Origin: Papio anubis
Taxonomy: Eukaryota; Chordata; Mammalia; Primates; Cercopithecidae
Direction of reading: 5' to 3'
Assembly (NCBI RefSeq): GCF_008728515.1
Contig: NC_044977.1
Span: forward strand, 189,275,987 to 189,339,986
Length of the DNA: 64,000 nt
Shown: piece by piece, positions 1 through 10,040 of the stretch
Numbering within the stretch: position 1 is the first letter of the stretch
Layout: every line of letters begins with the position of its first letter
The notes under the pieces: generated by a model
Database searches by the model: none
What the model saw: only the letters and a program-made list of their open reading frames with translations
Told to the model about the DNA's origin: nothing
Program-made: the position numbers and the translations under genes

Positions 1-602
1 TCTACTTTGAATGCCCTTCCCACATTCTTCAGCTCATAAATGTCTGCTCAGCTGCTGAGAGCCAGATCTGACAATCAAGCCTAATGGTGGAGAAATGTGA
101 GATCGGATAGACCTGGATTTGAATCCAGCTGAGACTTTCTGCTTGCTGTTCCCTCCCCCGGGAACTAATTCCCCCCACAACTTTGTATGGCTTACTCGCT
201 CAGTCCCTGAATGAAACAAGGGTATTCCCTTGTGAATGAATTTCATTCTTTCTCTGTTCAAATAGCACCTCCTTACTGGGCTTTTTCTAACAATGCTGCT
301 TAAAATAGCTACCCTGACTCTCAATTCAGATTCTCATCATCTCCTCATCCCGCCATGCTTCATTCTAGTGCATATAATTACCTGAAATTACATGTTATGT
401 TTTACATATTAATAAGTGCGCAAAAAAACCAGACTGTGTCCTCCACTATAATGTACGCTTCCAGAGGACATCGATATATTCCGAATGCCTAAAACAGAGC
501 CTATTATATGTTGAATGAATGAATTGACGACCGAATGAGGGGTCAGCCTCACTCTTCTCATCTGTAAAAGGGGTTTTATAAAACATACCTAATAAAACTG
601 CT
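1..602. other. Unique sequence, no feature seen
   Basis: No exon, repeat or RNA gene recognised. Probably ATP13A5 intron. Confidence 0.5.
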
Positions 603-731
603 ATCAAGCTGAATGTGTGGCACACACCTGTAGTCCCAGCTATTTGGGAGGCTGAGGCAGGAGAACTGCTTGACCTCAGGAGTTTGAGACCAGCCTGGGC
701 AACAAAGGGAGACCCTAATTTAAAAAAAAAT
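603..731 (+). mobile_element. Alu monomer fragment (FLAM/AluJ-like)
   Basis: Matches the first Alu monomer from 'GTAGTCCCAGCTA' through 'GACCAGCCTGGGCAAC' and ends in an A-rich tail. Confidence 0.8.
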
Positions 732-960
732 TCTGCCAGTAGCATATGAGAAAAATACATAAAGCATTTAGTTCTCAATAAATGGCAGCTATCTTTGAAG
801 TCTTACTCCCTCTAACACAATTAACTATTTTTCTCCTTCAACCTTTCTTTTCTTAGCAACAGCACCTACATCATTAAATTATAATGTATATTTACATGTA
901 TTTTTCCCTCAAGTTTCCTAGAGTCCCTTTAAAGGCAGAAACAGATTTTTCTCTTTTTCT

Positions 961-1265
961 TTTTTTTTTTTTTTTTTTTTTTTTTGAGACGGAGTATTGC
1001 TCTGTCACCCAGGCTGGAGTGCATTGGCACAGTCTAGGCTCACTTCAAATTCTGCCTCCCAGTTTCAAGCGATTTTCCTTCCTCAGCCTCCTGAGTAGCT
1101 GGGGTTACAGGCCCACATCACCACATCTGGCTAACTTTTGTATTTTTAGTAGAGACGGGTTTTCACCATGTTGACCAGGCTGGTCTCAAACCCCTGACCT
1201 CGTGATCCACCTGACTCGGTTTCCCAAAATGCTGGGATTACAGGCATGAGCCACCGTGCCCAGCC
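961..1265 (-). mobile_element. Alu, full length
   Basis: Poly-T head, 'GAGACGGAGT...CCCAGGCTGGAGTGCA' and the terminal 'GCCACCGTGCCCAGCC' mark a complete Alu in antisense orientation to the plus strand. Confidence 0.95.
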
Positions 1266-3499
1266 CAGAAACAGAGATTTTTAAATCCTGTCTAAAAATC
1301 TAACATCTAGGGGCACAGTGTCTGACCTAGAGGATATTCCCTAAATATTAGCATGAATAAATAAGGTTCAAGGCAGTACACAGGGTATGGAAAGCAGTTT
1401 AGAAAGCAATCCTAGCTTCTGATGCTCTTTGGCTCTCCAAGTTTGGCAATATTACCATTAAGAGAGAAGAGATCCCATGAGGATGGGGATCCAGCAGATC
1501 AATATTTGCCTGTAGATCATCCTCTTTATGGCTCATCTGAGCCATATTGAAATCACAGCCTGGCATGCCCCTTGCTGCTTCATCTCTTCTACCGCTTCTT
1601 GCCAAAAAATATTGTGTGTTTAGAGATCATGCACCCATCTCATTTTCAGCACAAGCCAAGCAGACTGTTCAGGGATGTTGACCAATGGCTGAGCAACAGG
1701 AAGAAAGATAAGATTCGAAGCTGGTTCACATGAGGAAAGGTCTAAGAAACAAGGGAGCTGACATTCTGACCAGCTGGCGGGGAAAATTGTTCCCAGAATG
1801 TTCCCAGTGGCTTCACAGAACAACACAGGCCAAATAAAATTCAGCAGACCTGCCTAATAGTTCTAACTATCCATCAGAAGAAGAGCTTCTTCGGAGGTAG
1901 ATGGTCCCTCTCCGGAAGTTGAACAATTTTTCAGCAGGAAACCTGTGGAGGGGATTTCTGCAGGGACCGTGGACTAAACTTGAGGAATCATTGAGGTTTC
2001 CTCCAACCCTGAGAGAACAGTCAATCTGTTAGAATTTATTTCTGAGAAAACAAAATGCAGATGACTAGGAGGACTTTCTCTTGGAGGATGTCCATGTCCC
2101 TTTCCATTTGTTATTCATTCATTCATTCAATTAACTTGCCAAGTAATTGTTAATAATGTGTTGTGTGGTAGCCACTTTAGGCTCCAGGTGGTAAAGACTG
2201 AAGGAGTCCTCAAGGAGGAAGGAAGGGCATGTTAGAATTATGATGGGGCTTTTTCAAACTGCACCTGTGTTTTGCTCACTGCTTCCATTCTGATAAGTTT
2301 CCAGCAGGGTCTGCGGCAGGCAGGGATGTCTATAGTTCTCCACACAAACAATGTCAAGCCAGGAGATTCTGGCATAACCCACTTCCCGGAACTTAGGAAT
2401 TTTTAGGAAGCAGACATGTAGAGGTTGAGAAAGTTCCCGTGTGATTCTGTTAGCGAGTTCCTGACTTCCCTAACACTCTCGTTTTACAAAGGGAGGAAGA
2501 CCTGAGATCTTCACAGATGCATAGGACGTGGCATCCAACTTCTGGGATTTGGATGTGGTTGTATCATACAGCAAGAGTGCTGGCCTTAGAGCCCTTCCAT
2601 TAAAAACAATAATAAAAACAAGATTGGAGTATTTTGAGAAATTGCTTTATGGAAGGAAAACACCTCTATTTCATTACAGCTTGAACCTGCTTGTGTACTT
2701 TAATGAAACACTTATACAGAGACTGTATCTCCATTCTACAAATGACATGAGAATTATTTTAGTTTTTTACATTTGTCCTCATCTGTGACCTGCCCATTTC
2801 TTTCATTGCCTAAATTGCATGTTTTCAGATAGCCTCAGGAAAACTTGGGAAGTTGGGCCCTGAGAGGATTTCAAGCCCTCCACGTGAGCTAAGTGAGGTG
2901 CTTCCAGTTTTTCTGGGGAAATGCCTTGAGTGTTCCCAGGCATGGGGATGCAGAAGGGAATGGACCAGGAGGACATCAGGACTGGAGATGGGAGGACAAA
3001 GAAACCCAGTGCAGGATCCTGCCAGGGAGATTCTGGATTTAGGTTTACGGGTCCCTCTGTAGGGCTTTGCTCTAAATAAGGCAGAGTTAAGTGATTTTGT
3101 ACTTTAAATGGGCCGAGATCCATAGAACCATGGATCTGATAATTCCACTTTATTAAAAAAGAAAATGATCTCAGTTCATTTAATTTTTATTACATACCTT
3201 ATACATTAAATTTTAAAGAAAGGATATATACATGTTATATTTTTAAGTAACTCATTAACTTCTAATTGAATTCTAGTAGTTGAGACTATGTTATTGGCCT
3301 CCAGAAGAATGAGCAAAGCCCCTTTCCTCGCCTCCAACCACTCCTGCCCTGATCCTTCTGTAAAAGCTGATCTCATGGCTGAGTATCTACTACAGGGCTA
3401 TTTTCTAGAGGTGGTTTCAAAGGGGATAGAGGTCATGGTATACAAGCATGGTTTCTAACTTTTCCTCTCCCCAAGACTGAGAAGTAAGAGAGTAGGGTC
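1266..3499. other. Mostly unique intronic sequence
   Basis: Apart from an (ATTC)n patch near 2105-2130 nothing could be identified. Short open frames here show no family resemblance. Confidence 0.5.
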
Positions 3500-3566
3500 T
3501 CACAGCAGCCTCTCTCTATCCCTCTCTCTCTCTCTCATCTTCTTTTTGCTTCTTCTTTCTCTCTCC
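3500..3566. repeat. CT-rich polypyrimidine stretch
   Basis: Low-complexity (CT)n and TTCT-rich sequence, including a run of CTCTCTCTCTCTCTC near 3520-3536. Confidence 0.7.
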
Positions 3567-3910
3567 CCTAATGTTCTGTGTTCTCATGGAACAGTTTCTG
3601 TCAGCTTAGAGCTACGCGTAAATGGTAAACCTACGTTCTCTTGCTGCCTGTCACTCGGATTCTTTTCCTCTGGCGCTGACAAGCCAGCCTTTTCTCTCAA
3701 TGCTGTGGTAAACATTGAGAATTAAATGTGGCCTTGCGAATCACTAAACCAATGGGGAGCTCTCTTCCCAGCTTCGCATTCAGTGATGCCCCTGGCTTAA
3801 ATTGGCCATGGATGGAATATTCCTACCATAGAAGCCAGCAAACCCTGTCTATCAAAGCTTTTACTGAGTAGAGTCTCAACAAGATGATTAGTCTGGACTT
3901 AACCCCAAGT

Positions 3911-5252
3911 GTGTGTATGTGTATGTATGCATGTGTATCTCTTGATGTGTGTATGTGTGTGTCAGGTAATGCGTGTGTGTGCATGTGTGTCTTGCATGTG
4001 TGCCTGTATATGTACTCCGTGTGTATTAGTAGTGTGTATGAATGCCATAAGCTATAATGTGTATGGTGTGTGTATGTGTATGTGTGTATATATGTGTGCA
4101 TATGTGTATGTGTGTGTGTGTGTGTATGGAGTGTGTGTGTGCAGTGTGTGTGCCGATGTACGTATTAATATGTGTATAGGGTGTATGGTGTATATGTGTG
4201 TATGTGTATGTTGTGTGTGTGTTGTGTGTGTGTGCATGTGTGGTATTGCATGTGTGTATGCGTGTGTATGTGTGTGTGCATGTGTAATGTATACATGTGT
4301 GTACCATGTAATAGCATGTGTGTGAAATGGCAGCGTGTGTGTGCGCGTGTGTGCAGCGCCACATGTGTGATAGTGATGTGTCTTGGCGTGTGTATGCGGC
4401 GCGTAATGTATAGTGTGTCGCATGTGTATGTGTATGTATGTATGCATATATGTGCCATATATGTATGTTGTGTGTGTATGTGTGTGTATGTGTGTGTGCA
4501 TGTATGTGTATCGTGTGTGTAGTGTGTGTGTATGGAGGTGTGGCAATGTAGCGTGTGCACATGTATGCATGTATTATGCGCATGTGTAATATTATTAATA
4601 TATAGTGTATAGGTAACTATGCTCTTAATGTAGCATGGCATATTGTATGTGTGTGTGTATGTAATGCGTGTGTGTGGCCAATACATGTATGCTGTATGTG
4701 TGTGTATCGTGTGTGTGTGGTGTGTGTGTGTAATGTATATATATGTGTATAGTGCTTATGAATTATGTATGTGGCGATATGTATGTATGTGTGTATGTGT
4801 ATGTGTATATATATGTGTGTGTATGTGTCATGTGTATGGTGTGTGTGTATAGGTGGTGTGTGCAGCGTGTGTCTGCTATCTATGCCTGTAATATTTGTGT
4901 TAACAATAATGTATAGTGTATGGTGTATGTGTGTGTGTATATGTGTATGTGTGTGTATGTGTGTATGTTGTGTGCGTGTGTGTGTGTGCGTGTGTGTAAT
5001 GCGTGTGTGCATGTATGCCTGTCGCGTGTGTGTGTGTATCGTGTACTCGTGTGTGTATGTGTGTATATCTGATGTGTATCGATGATATTATCGTGTATTA
5101 TTATTAGGGAATTATTAATAGCACATGTGTGTACTTTATATATATGGTATATGCACATGTGTGTATAACGTTTTTCTTCTGTATACATATGTGTGCTGTA
5201 TATGTTGGTAATGTATGTGTGTGTGTATGTGTGTATGTGTGTGTGTGTGTGT
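3911..5252. repeat. Long degenerate TG/CA tract (~1.3 kb)
   Basis: Nearly continuous TG-rich sequence on the plus strand made of TGTGTG, TATGTG, CATGTG and GCGTGTG words, with short AT-rich breaks near 4590-4640, 4880-4920 and 5085-5200, ending in a pure (TG)n at about 5214-5252. Long open frames of Cys-Val or His-Thr runs here are artefacts of the repeat. It lies downstream of ATP13A5 exon 5, presumably in intron 5. Confidence 0.95.
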
Positions 5253-6120
5253 GGGGGTGAATTACAGAGGGTCTAGGAAGAGTCCTTCAATTCTGCTTAG
5301 GGAAGTCGACTATTCCTTTTATTTCTGGAACCTGAGAACAAAAGGACAGGAGAAGCAGGTGGGTGGGCTGAGTGAAAAAGAAGGTAAAGAGATGCTCAAC
5401 TGATAAACGGTCTTAATAGGAAGACTACTTTTCTAGTTGAGGAATCAGGTAGGTTTTTTATTTTTATTTTTTCCCGTATGGGCTCACTTTTGTGGTGTAA
5501 AAGAATTACCTCGAGTGTCTTTTGACCTGTCTGGGACAGGCACCGAGATGGAAGTTTGAGTTCAGTTCGTGACAGGTGAAGCTAAGGAACATGGAACTGC
5601 TGGGACAGTTTACTTGCTCTCTTCCGGATCCCTTCGCACCATTTCTCTCCAGGGTAAAGTTCTCTCTCCTGATGCTCGGATATGCTTTCACTACTGAAAA
5701 GTGAGAGCTCTGTAAATCTGCATTTTCTCTCTTTCCCTGGCTGCTAGGGAGCCCATAGAAAAAGTTTGCATGTAAACTCTGTAGCTTTTCATCATCAGAC
5801 ATTCTTGTGTATCCCCCTTCATTTCTCACTGTACGCACTTGCTTTTTAATGAAAGCAAGCTCAAATTCACTAGGAAATTGGTAAGATATTACTCAACCAT
5901 CCATCACACTTAATTTTTTCAAGGTCTTGTTCTTACCCTAAAAAATGAAATGAAAAATCTTCCATATTCTACTTACTCTCTTTTTGCCCCCCAAATAACA
6001 TAAATATGGACTATAAAAGTAGATTATCTGTTCCATTCTTCATATTTGGAAAATGATACTCTTGTCTCGCTTATTAGATTGTCAAGTTCTATATTGTGTG
6101 GATCAGATTTTATTATTATT
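5253..6120. other. Unique sequence, no feature seen
   Basis: I looked on the minus strand for the next ATP13A5 exon (beginning around 'LVCGPN') and did not find it. Confidence 0.5.
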
Positions 6121-6432
6121 ATTTTTGTGTGTGTGTGTGTGTGTGTGACCAAGTCTCACTCTGTTGCCCAGGCTGGAGTGCAGTGGCATGATCTCAGCTC
6201 ACTGCAACCTCCACCTCCCAGGTCCAAGCAATTCTCCTGCCTCAGCCTCCTGAGTAGCTGGGACTATAGGCACAGGCCACCACACCTGCCTAATTTTTGT
6301 ACTTTTAGTAGAGATGAAGTTTTACCATGTTGGCCAGGCTTGTCTCGAACTCTTGACCTCAGGTCACCTGCCTTGGCCTCCCAAAGTGCTGGGATTACGG
6401 GTGTAATCCCGGGCGAGCCACTGCGCCCGGCC
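6121..6432 (-). mobile_element. Alu with (TG)n in place of its tail
   Basis: Complete minus-strand Alu from 6148 to 6432. The expected poly-T is replaced by about ten TG units at 6127-6147. The sequence GGGTGTAATCCCGGGCG near 6398-6414 carries a small local duplication. Confidence 0.95.
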
Positions 6433-6716
6433 ATGGATCAGATTTAAATTTATGTACAACGTTTACTAAGGTTTGGCGCTTGATAAATAAGAAAAAAACA
6501 TGAGGTAGCTGCACTGACCGGAAATCGTTCCTGCGGAAGTGGTAACCCAGGCAGAGTATGTCTACATCTATCATCTAGAATTCTTAAATGTCCTAGATAA
6601 ATCCTTTAAATGTCTTGTATTTAGTGCTATTAAACCTATATATTTTAATGACTTTAAAAACTGTTTTGTGTGTCAATTTTTTGAGCATTACATCTGAAAT
6701 CTTATATAATAATACC

Positions 6717-7013
6717 TTTTTTTTTTTTTTTTTTGAGACAGAGTCTCGCCTGTCGCCCAGGCTGGAGTGCAGTGGCACGATCTCGGCTCACTGCAAACTC
6801 TGCCTCCTGCGTTCATGCTATTCTCCTGCCTCAGCCTCCCGAGTAGCTGAGACTACAGGCGCCGCCACCACGCCCGGCTAATTTTTTGTATTTTTAGTAG
6901 AGACAGGGTTTTGCCATGTTCACCAGGATGGTCTCAATCTCCTGACCTTGTGATCTGCCTGCATCGGCCTCCCAAAGTGCTGGGATTACAGGCATGAGCC
7001 ACCACACCCGGCC
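6717..7013 (-). mobile_element. Alu (AluY/S-like)
   Basis: Poly-T head and both Alu monomers, ending CCACACCCGGCC. Confidence 0.95.
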
Positions 7014-7639
7014 AATAATACCATTTCTAACGCATTTTGCAATATTGTCCTAGTCCAGATGTCTGGTTCATTTTTCACAGTGTCTGACAGAGGAAAAACT
7101 TATAAACAACAGATTAGTAACTCTTAGACTTGGTGTGTGTGAGAATTATGGGGGTTGCTTGCTAAAAATCCATATCTTCTAAGTACCCCTTGCTCCTATA
7201 GAATTACCAGAATTATGAGGGTGGAGCTTAAAACCTATATTTTAAAGTATCAGATTACTTCTTAGCTTGAGAATAGGTGTTTCTGGCTGACTGTAAAGGT
7301 TAAGCAGACACTCTCTCTAAAAATGGGTGAGAAATAAAGGTGATTATAAGATTCTGGGGAAGACTTGTAATGATTTCCTTTCAGATTTGCCAGGATTCAT
7401 CATTTCAAATAATAGCTGAAGAAGGCAGGGACTCTGTATATCTGTGAGTTAATAATAACATAAGCATTTCCTAATTTACGTGCATCTATAGGTACCAATC
7501 TCATAATTGTGACACATTTTTGCCTCTCTTTCTCACTAGTCAGTGTCTCTGGGACAATGACTAAACCTTTATTTTTAGATCCTTAGTTCCTTACAAAGTA
7601 CCTATTTGTTAGCTAAAAAATCAATGAATATATTAGCGT

Positions 7640-7745
7640 ATTCATTTACTCTAGAAATATCTATTGAGCTCCTACCGAGAATCAGGCACTGTTCTAGGTG
7701 CTGCAGATATAGTGGTGAATAACACAACTAACTGAGCAAGCAAAA
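7640..7745 (+). mobile_element. L2-like relic
   Basis: 'TATTGAGCTCCTACCGAGAA', 'GGCACTGTTCTAGGTGCTGC' match the L2 3' region. Confidence 0.7.
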
Positions 7746-8141
7746 TCCTCATCTCCAGGGCTGTTTCTTCAGAGTAAAATGCAATCATAGTATTGTCTTT
7801 CTGCCTCTCCGAGGATTTGGAGGATGACTAAGCTGACATTTAGGGAATGACTCAAGATTTTTTTTAAGAAAGGAAAAATAAAAAGACAACACAAAGATGA
7901 TTGCTATAGAAGCCTGAGATAAAAGATCAAATTTTATATGATTACACTGTTCTTTTAGTCTTTGTAAAAATAAGTTTGCCTAAGAAGAGAACAATTTAGA
8001 ATATCTCTGCTGCCAGTAAATGAACTTGGACTATATCGAGCTGATGAAGCATTATGCCGACAATGCACTGATGATAACTGATTTGATACTTCATTTTCTG
8101 TTGGCAGAGTTTACTCTTAAGGCGTATAGCAAGAGTCCTAC

Positions 8142-8222
8142 CTGACCTCTTGCTCCTCACTGGTCAGACCCAATCCAAATGTCTGATGGATGTCAGAGCA
8201 GGAGTTGCTGTCTTCTAGCAAC
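8142..8222 (-). CDS. ATP13A5: ATP13A5 coding exon 5 (residues 152-179)
   Basis: This 81-bp exon completes the Gly codon from exon 4, encodes LLEDSNSCSDIHQTFGLGLT, then SEEQEV, and leaves two bases (AG) of an Arg codon. Splice sites are CCTAG (8223-8227) and GTAGG. 'GLT..E...R' is the start of the family's conserved region just before the first canonical membrane helices. The intron between exons 4 and 5 is only 104 bp, so the two exons are probably defined as a pair across it. The next exon is not visible in the remaining 8.1 kb to the left. Confidence 0.93.
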
Positions 8223-8326
8223 CTAGGAGGTAGTCAGGATAGGAACCACACTTCAGTTCATAGCACTCAACAAATCAGTGTTTTTCCCTATATCCTGACT
8301 TAGGGGTGACAAAACGTTGTACTCAC

Positions 8327-8397
8327 CCAACTTTCTGAAACTGCTTCTCCAGGTTGTTCCAAACATACCTGATTTTCTGCACCTGGATGCATCGCAG
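8327..8397 (-). CDS. ATP13A5: ATP13A5 coding exon 4 (residues 129-152)
   Basis: This 71-bp exon encodes LRCIQVQKIRYVWNNLEKQF, then QKV and two bases of a Gly codon completed in exon 5. The acceptor is CCCAG (ag at 8398-8399) and the donor GTGAGT. The 'QKIRYVWN' stretch is typical of the N-terminal cytosolic domain shared by ATP13A4 and ATP13A5. It is too short and spliced out of phase to show as an open reading frame. The polypurine tract at 8499-8561 lies about 100 bases upstream of its acceptor. Confidence 0.93.
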
Positions 8398-8498
8398 CTG
8401 GGATGACAAATGTGATAGAACAGGTGTCATTCATAACATAAAGCTCATCGGGAGAGGGGAGTGATGTTCAATGCAGGATGCAGGTCCCCTTGTGGGTG

Positions 8499-8561
8499 CC
8501 TCCCTCCCTCCTTCCCTTCCTCCCTTCCTCCCTCCCTCCCTCCCTCCCTTCCTTTCTTTTT
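8499..8561. repeat. (CCTT/CCCT)n polypyrimidine tract
   Basis: An uninterrupted 63-base C/T run made of CCCT and CCTT units. It abuts the 3' tail of the AluJ at 8562-8847 and probably grew from that tail. On the ATP13A5 sense strand it is a GGGA/GGAA purine tract in intron 3, about 100 bases upstream of exon 4. Confidence 0.95.
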
Positions 8562-8847
8562 GACAGGGTCTCACTCTGTCACCCAGGTTAGAGTGCAGTG
8601 GCATGATGACCACCCACTGTAGCCTTGACCTCCCAGGCTCAATCAATCCTCCTGCCTCAACCTCCTGAGTAGCTGGGACTACAGGCATGCACCACCATAC
8701 TCAGCTAATTTTTTACTCTTATTTTTAATAGAGATGAGGTTTTACCATGTTTCCCAGGCTGGGCTCAAACTCCTGGGCTCAAGGGATCCACCCACATTGG
8801 CCTCCCAAAAGTGCTGGGATTACAGACATGAACCACCATGCCCAGCC
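8562..8847 (-). mobile_element. AluJ in ATP13A5 intron 3
   Basis: 'TGTAGCCTTGACCTCCCAGG' marks the old AluJ group. The element is in sense orientation relative to ATP13A5. Confidence 0.93.
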
Positions 8848-8973
8848 AGTCTCACTTTCTTTGATACATAGCTGTCATTCCCATTCCAAAAGTGTGATAT
8901 TCGGAATTTTCATTTAATAAAGTTATGCTTTCTCTGCAAACATGCATAACACTGTACTCTTCAAGTAACTTAC

Positions 8974-9120
8974 TTTTAATTCTGGCTTTATTAAGGCTTG
9001 GTTTATGATAGAATGGCAGTCAGCCACCAAGGATTCTTCCCACTTCTTGCTTACAGGAAACTTCAGTGTGGATAAGTAGAGGCAGAATACCTTCTTCCTC
9101 ATATATCGTTGAAATTTGTC
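8974..9120 (-). CDS. ATP13A5: ATP13A5 coding exon 3 (residues 80-128)
   Basis: The exon gives 49 residues, beginning DKFQRYMRKKVFCLYLSTLK and ending IKPELK, flanked by TTTTTCCAG and GTAAGT splice sites. It belongs to the cytosolic N-terminal domain of the P5B family, ahead of the first canonical membrane helix. The frame is open and starts and ends on codon boundaries. The second residue is Lys where I recall Glu in human ('DEFQRY'), a charge reversal that could be lineage-specific. The short intron 3 that follows contains an AluJ in sense orientation and a long purine-rich tract. Confidence 0.95.
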
Positions 9121-9209
9121 CTGGAAAAAGACCATCCAGTTCATGAAATTCTCAAGTGTTATTCAATAAGATGCTCAATCAACCAAATACCTACCAAGTG
9201 CTAAACAAG

Positions 9210-9405
9210 CAGTTTTCAAAGTTTGGTACAAAACTTTGACCCAAATAAGAGCATCAGCTTTATCTCAGAACTTACTAGAAATGCAAATTCTCAGCCCCAC
9301 TTCAGATCTACTGAATTAAAAACTCTGGGTGGGGCCAGCAGCCCTTGTTTCAATGAGCCCTCCAGATGATTCTGATATGCACTAAAATTTGATAACCACT
9401 GTGCT
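9210..9405 (-). mobile_element. MER5A DNA transposon relic
   Basis: Reads as reverse-complement MER5A: 'TTTTCAAAGTTTGGT', 'AGAAATGCAAATTCTCAG', 'CTACTGAATTAAAAACTCTG', ending 'TTGATAACCACTG'. It is in ATP13A5 intron 2. Confidence 0.88.
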
Positions 9406-9866
9406 AGAAAATAAAAGGAAAGATAATATTTTTCAGGAAAGCTTTCTCTCCAGAAAATAGTTTCTAGCTATATTAAAGTGACATCTAGGTATTTAACATG
9501 TGTAATATCCTCCAAAATACGTATTTTTGAAAACCTGAATGACCATTCGCATGTTATGGTCTCTAAAAGCTGTAACACTGACAGCCACTGCTCATGGAAT
9601 GGCGAAGAGCACCCCCTGTTGGCCTGATGGGGTCGAAATTTCCCCAAGCGGAAGCGGAAGAAATGCTCTTCACTCCTGGGTCAAAATGAGAGACAGCAAA
9701 TGGATTGCAGAGATAACGTTGCCATCTCCTGTTCTGATCTACGGAAACTCTTTAAATAGAGGAAATCTACCCTCTGAAATATAATACCAGCCACAGAGTT
9801 GTGCCACAGAGGCAACACAGAAGACACGGTCACGGCATTCGAAATAGAAAACAGAAGGGCACGCAC

Positions 9867-10040
9867 TGTTGTCCTCAGCAAAACAGTGTCTGCTTCTCGC
9901 AAGGGGCATGGGATGCAGCTGGCCCACACTCTCCACTGGGGTCTCCAGTAGAACAGCAGCAGAAGGACCCCACAGGTCAGCACGGATGCGACAAGGCAGA
10001 GGGCTTTGCGTACACTGTGGTCCCGGTAACCAAACACCTC
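9867..10040 (-). CDS. ATP13A5: ATP13A5 coding exon 2 (residues 22-79)
   Basis: This exon encodes 58 residues from EVFGYRDHSV to TVLLRTT, preceded by an AG acceptor at 10041-10042 and followed by the donor GTGCGT. Residues about 32-53 form a strongly hydrophobic stretch (ALCLVASVLTCGVLLLLFYW). In P5B ATPases this is the extra N-terminal membrane-associated segment that precedes the ten canonical helices. The WRP..W motif after it and the Cys-rich 'CIPCPL' are features I recognise from ATP13A5. Compared with human from memory there are several conservative changes (for example Asn to Ser after 'YRDH', and Gly to Val in the hydrophobic stretch), as expected for another primate. The GTGCGT donor departs from consensus at +4 and may be weaker than its neighbours. 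Confidence 0.95.

Noticed and set aside
884..1174. Open frames with 'SVAQAGVQWHDLSSLQPPPP'-type peptides (also at 6046, 23977, 24602, 31514, 43646 and elsewhere)
   Set aside because: This is the standard translation of Alu sequence in antisense, not a gene.
3823..5188. Many overlapping long open frames with Cys/Val-rich or His/Thr-rich repeats on both strands
   Set aside because: They are produced by the TG/CA repeat, which lacks stop codons in several frames. No family resemblance or splice context.
1..8141. Next ATP13A5 exon (expected peptide near 'LVCGPNAIEVEIQ')
   Set aside because: Looked for on the minus strand and not found, so it must lie beyond the left edge.
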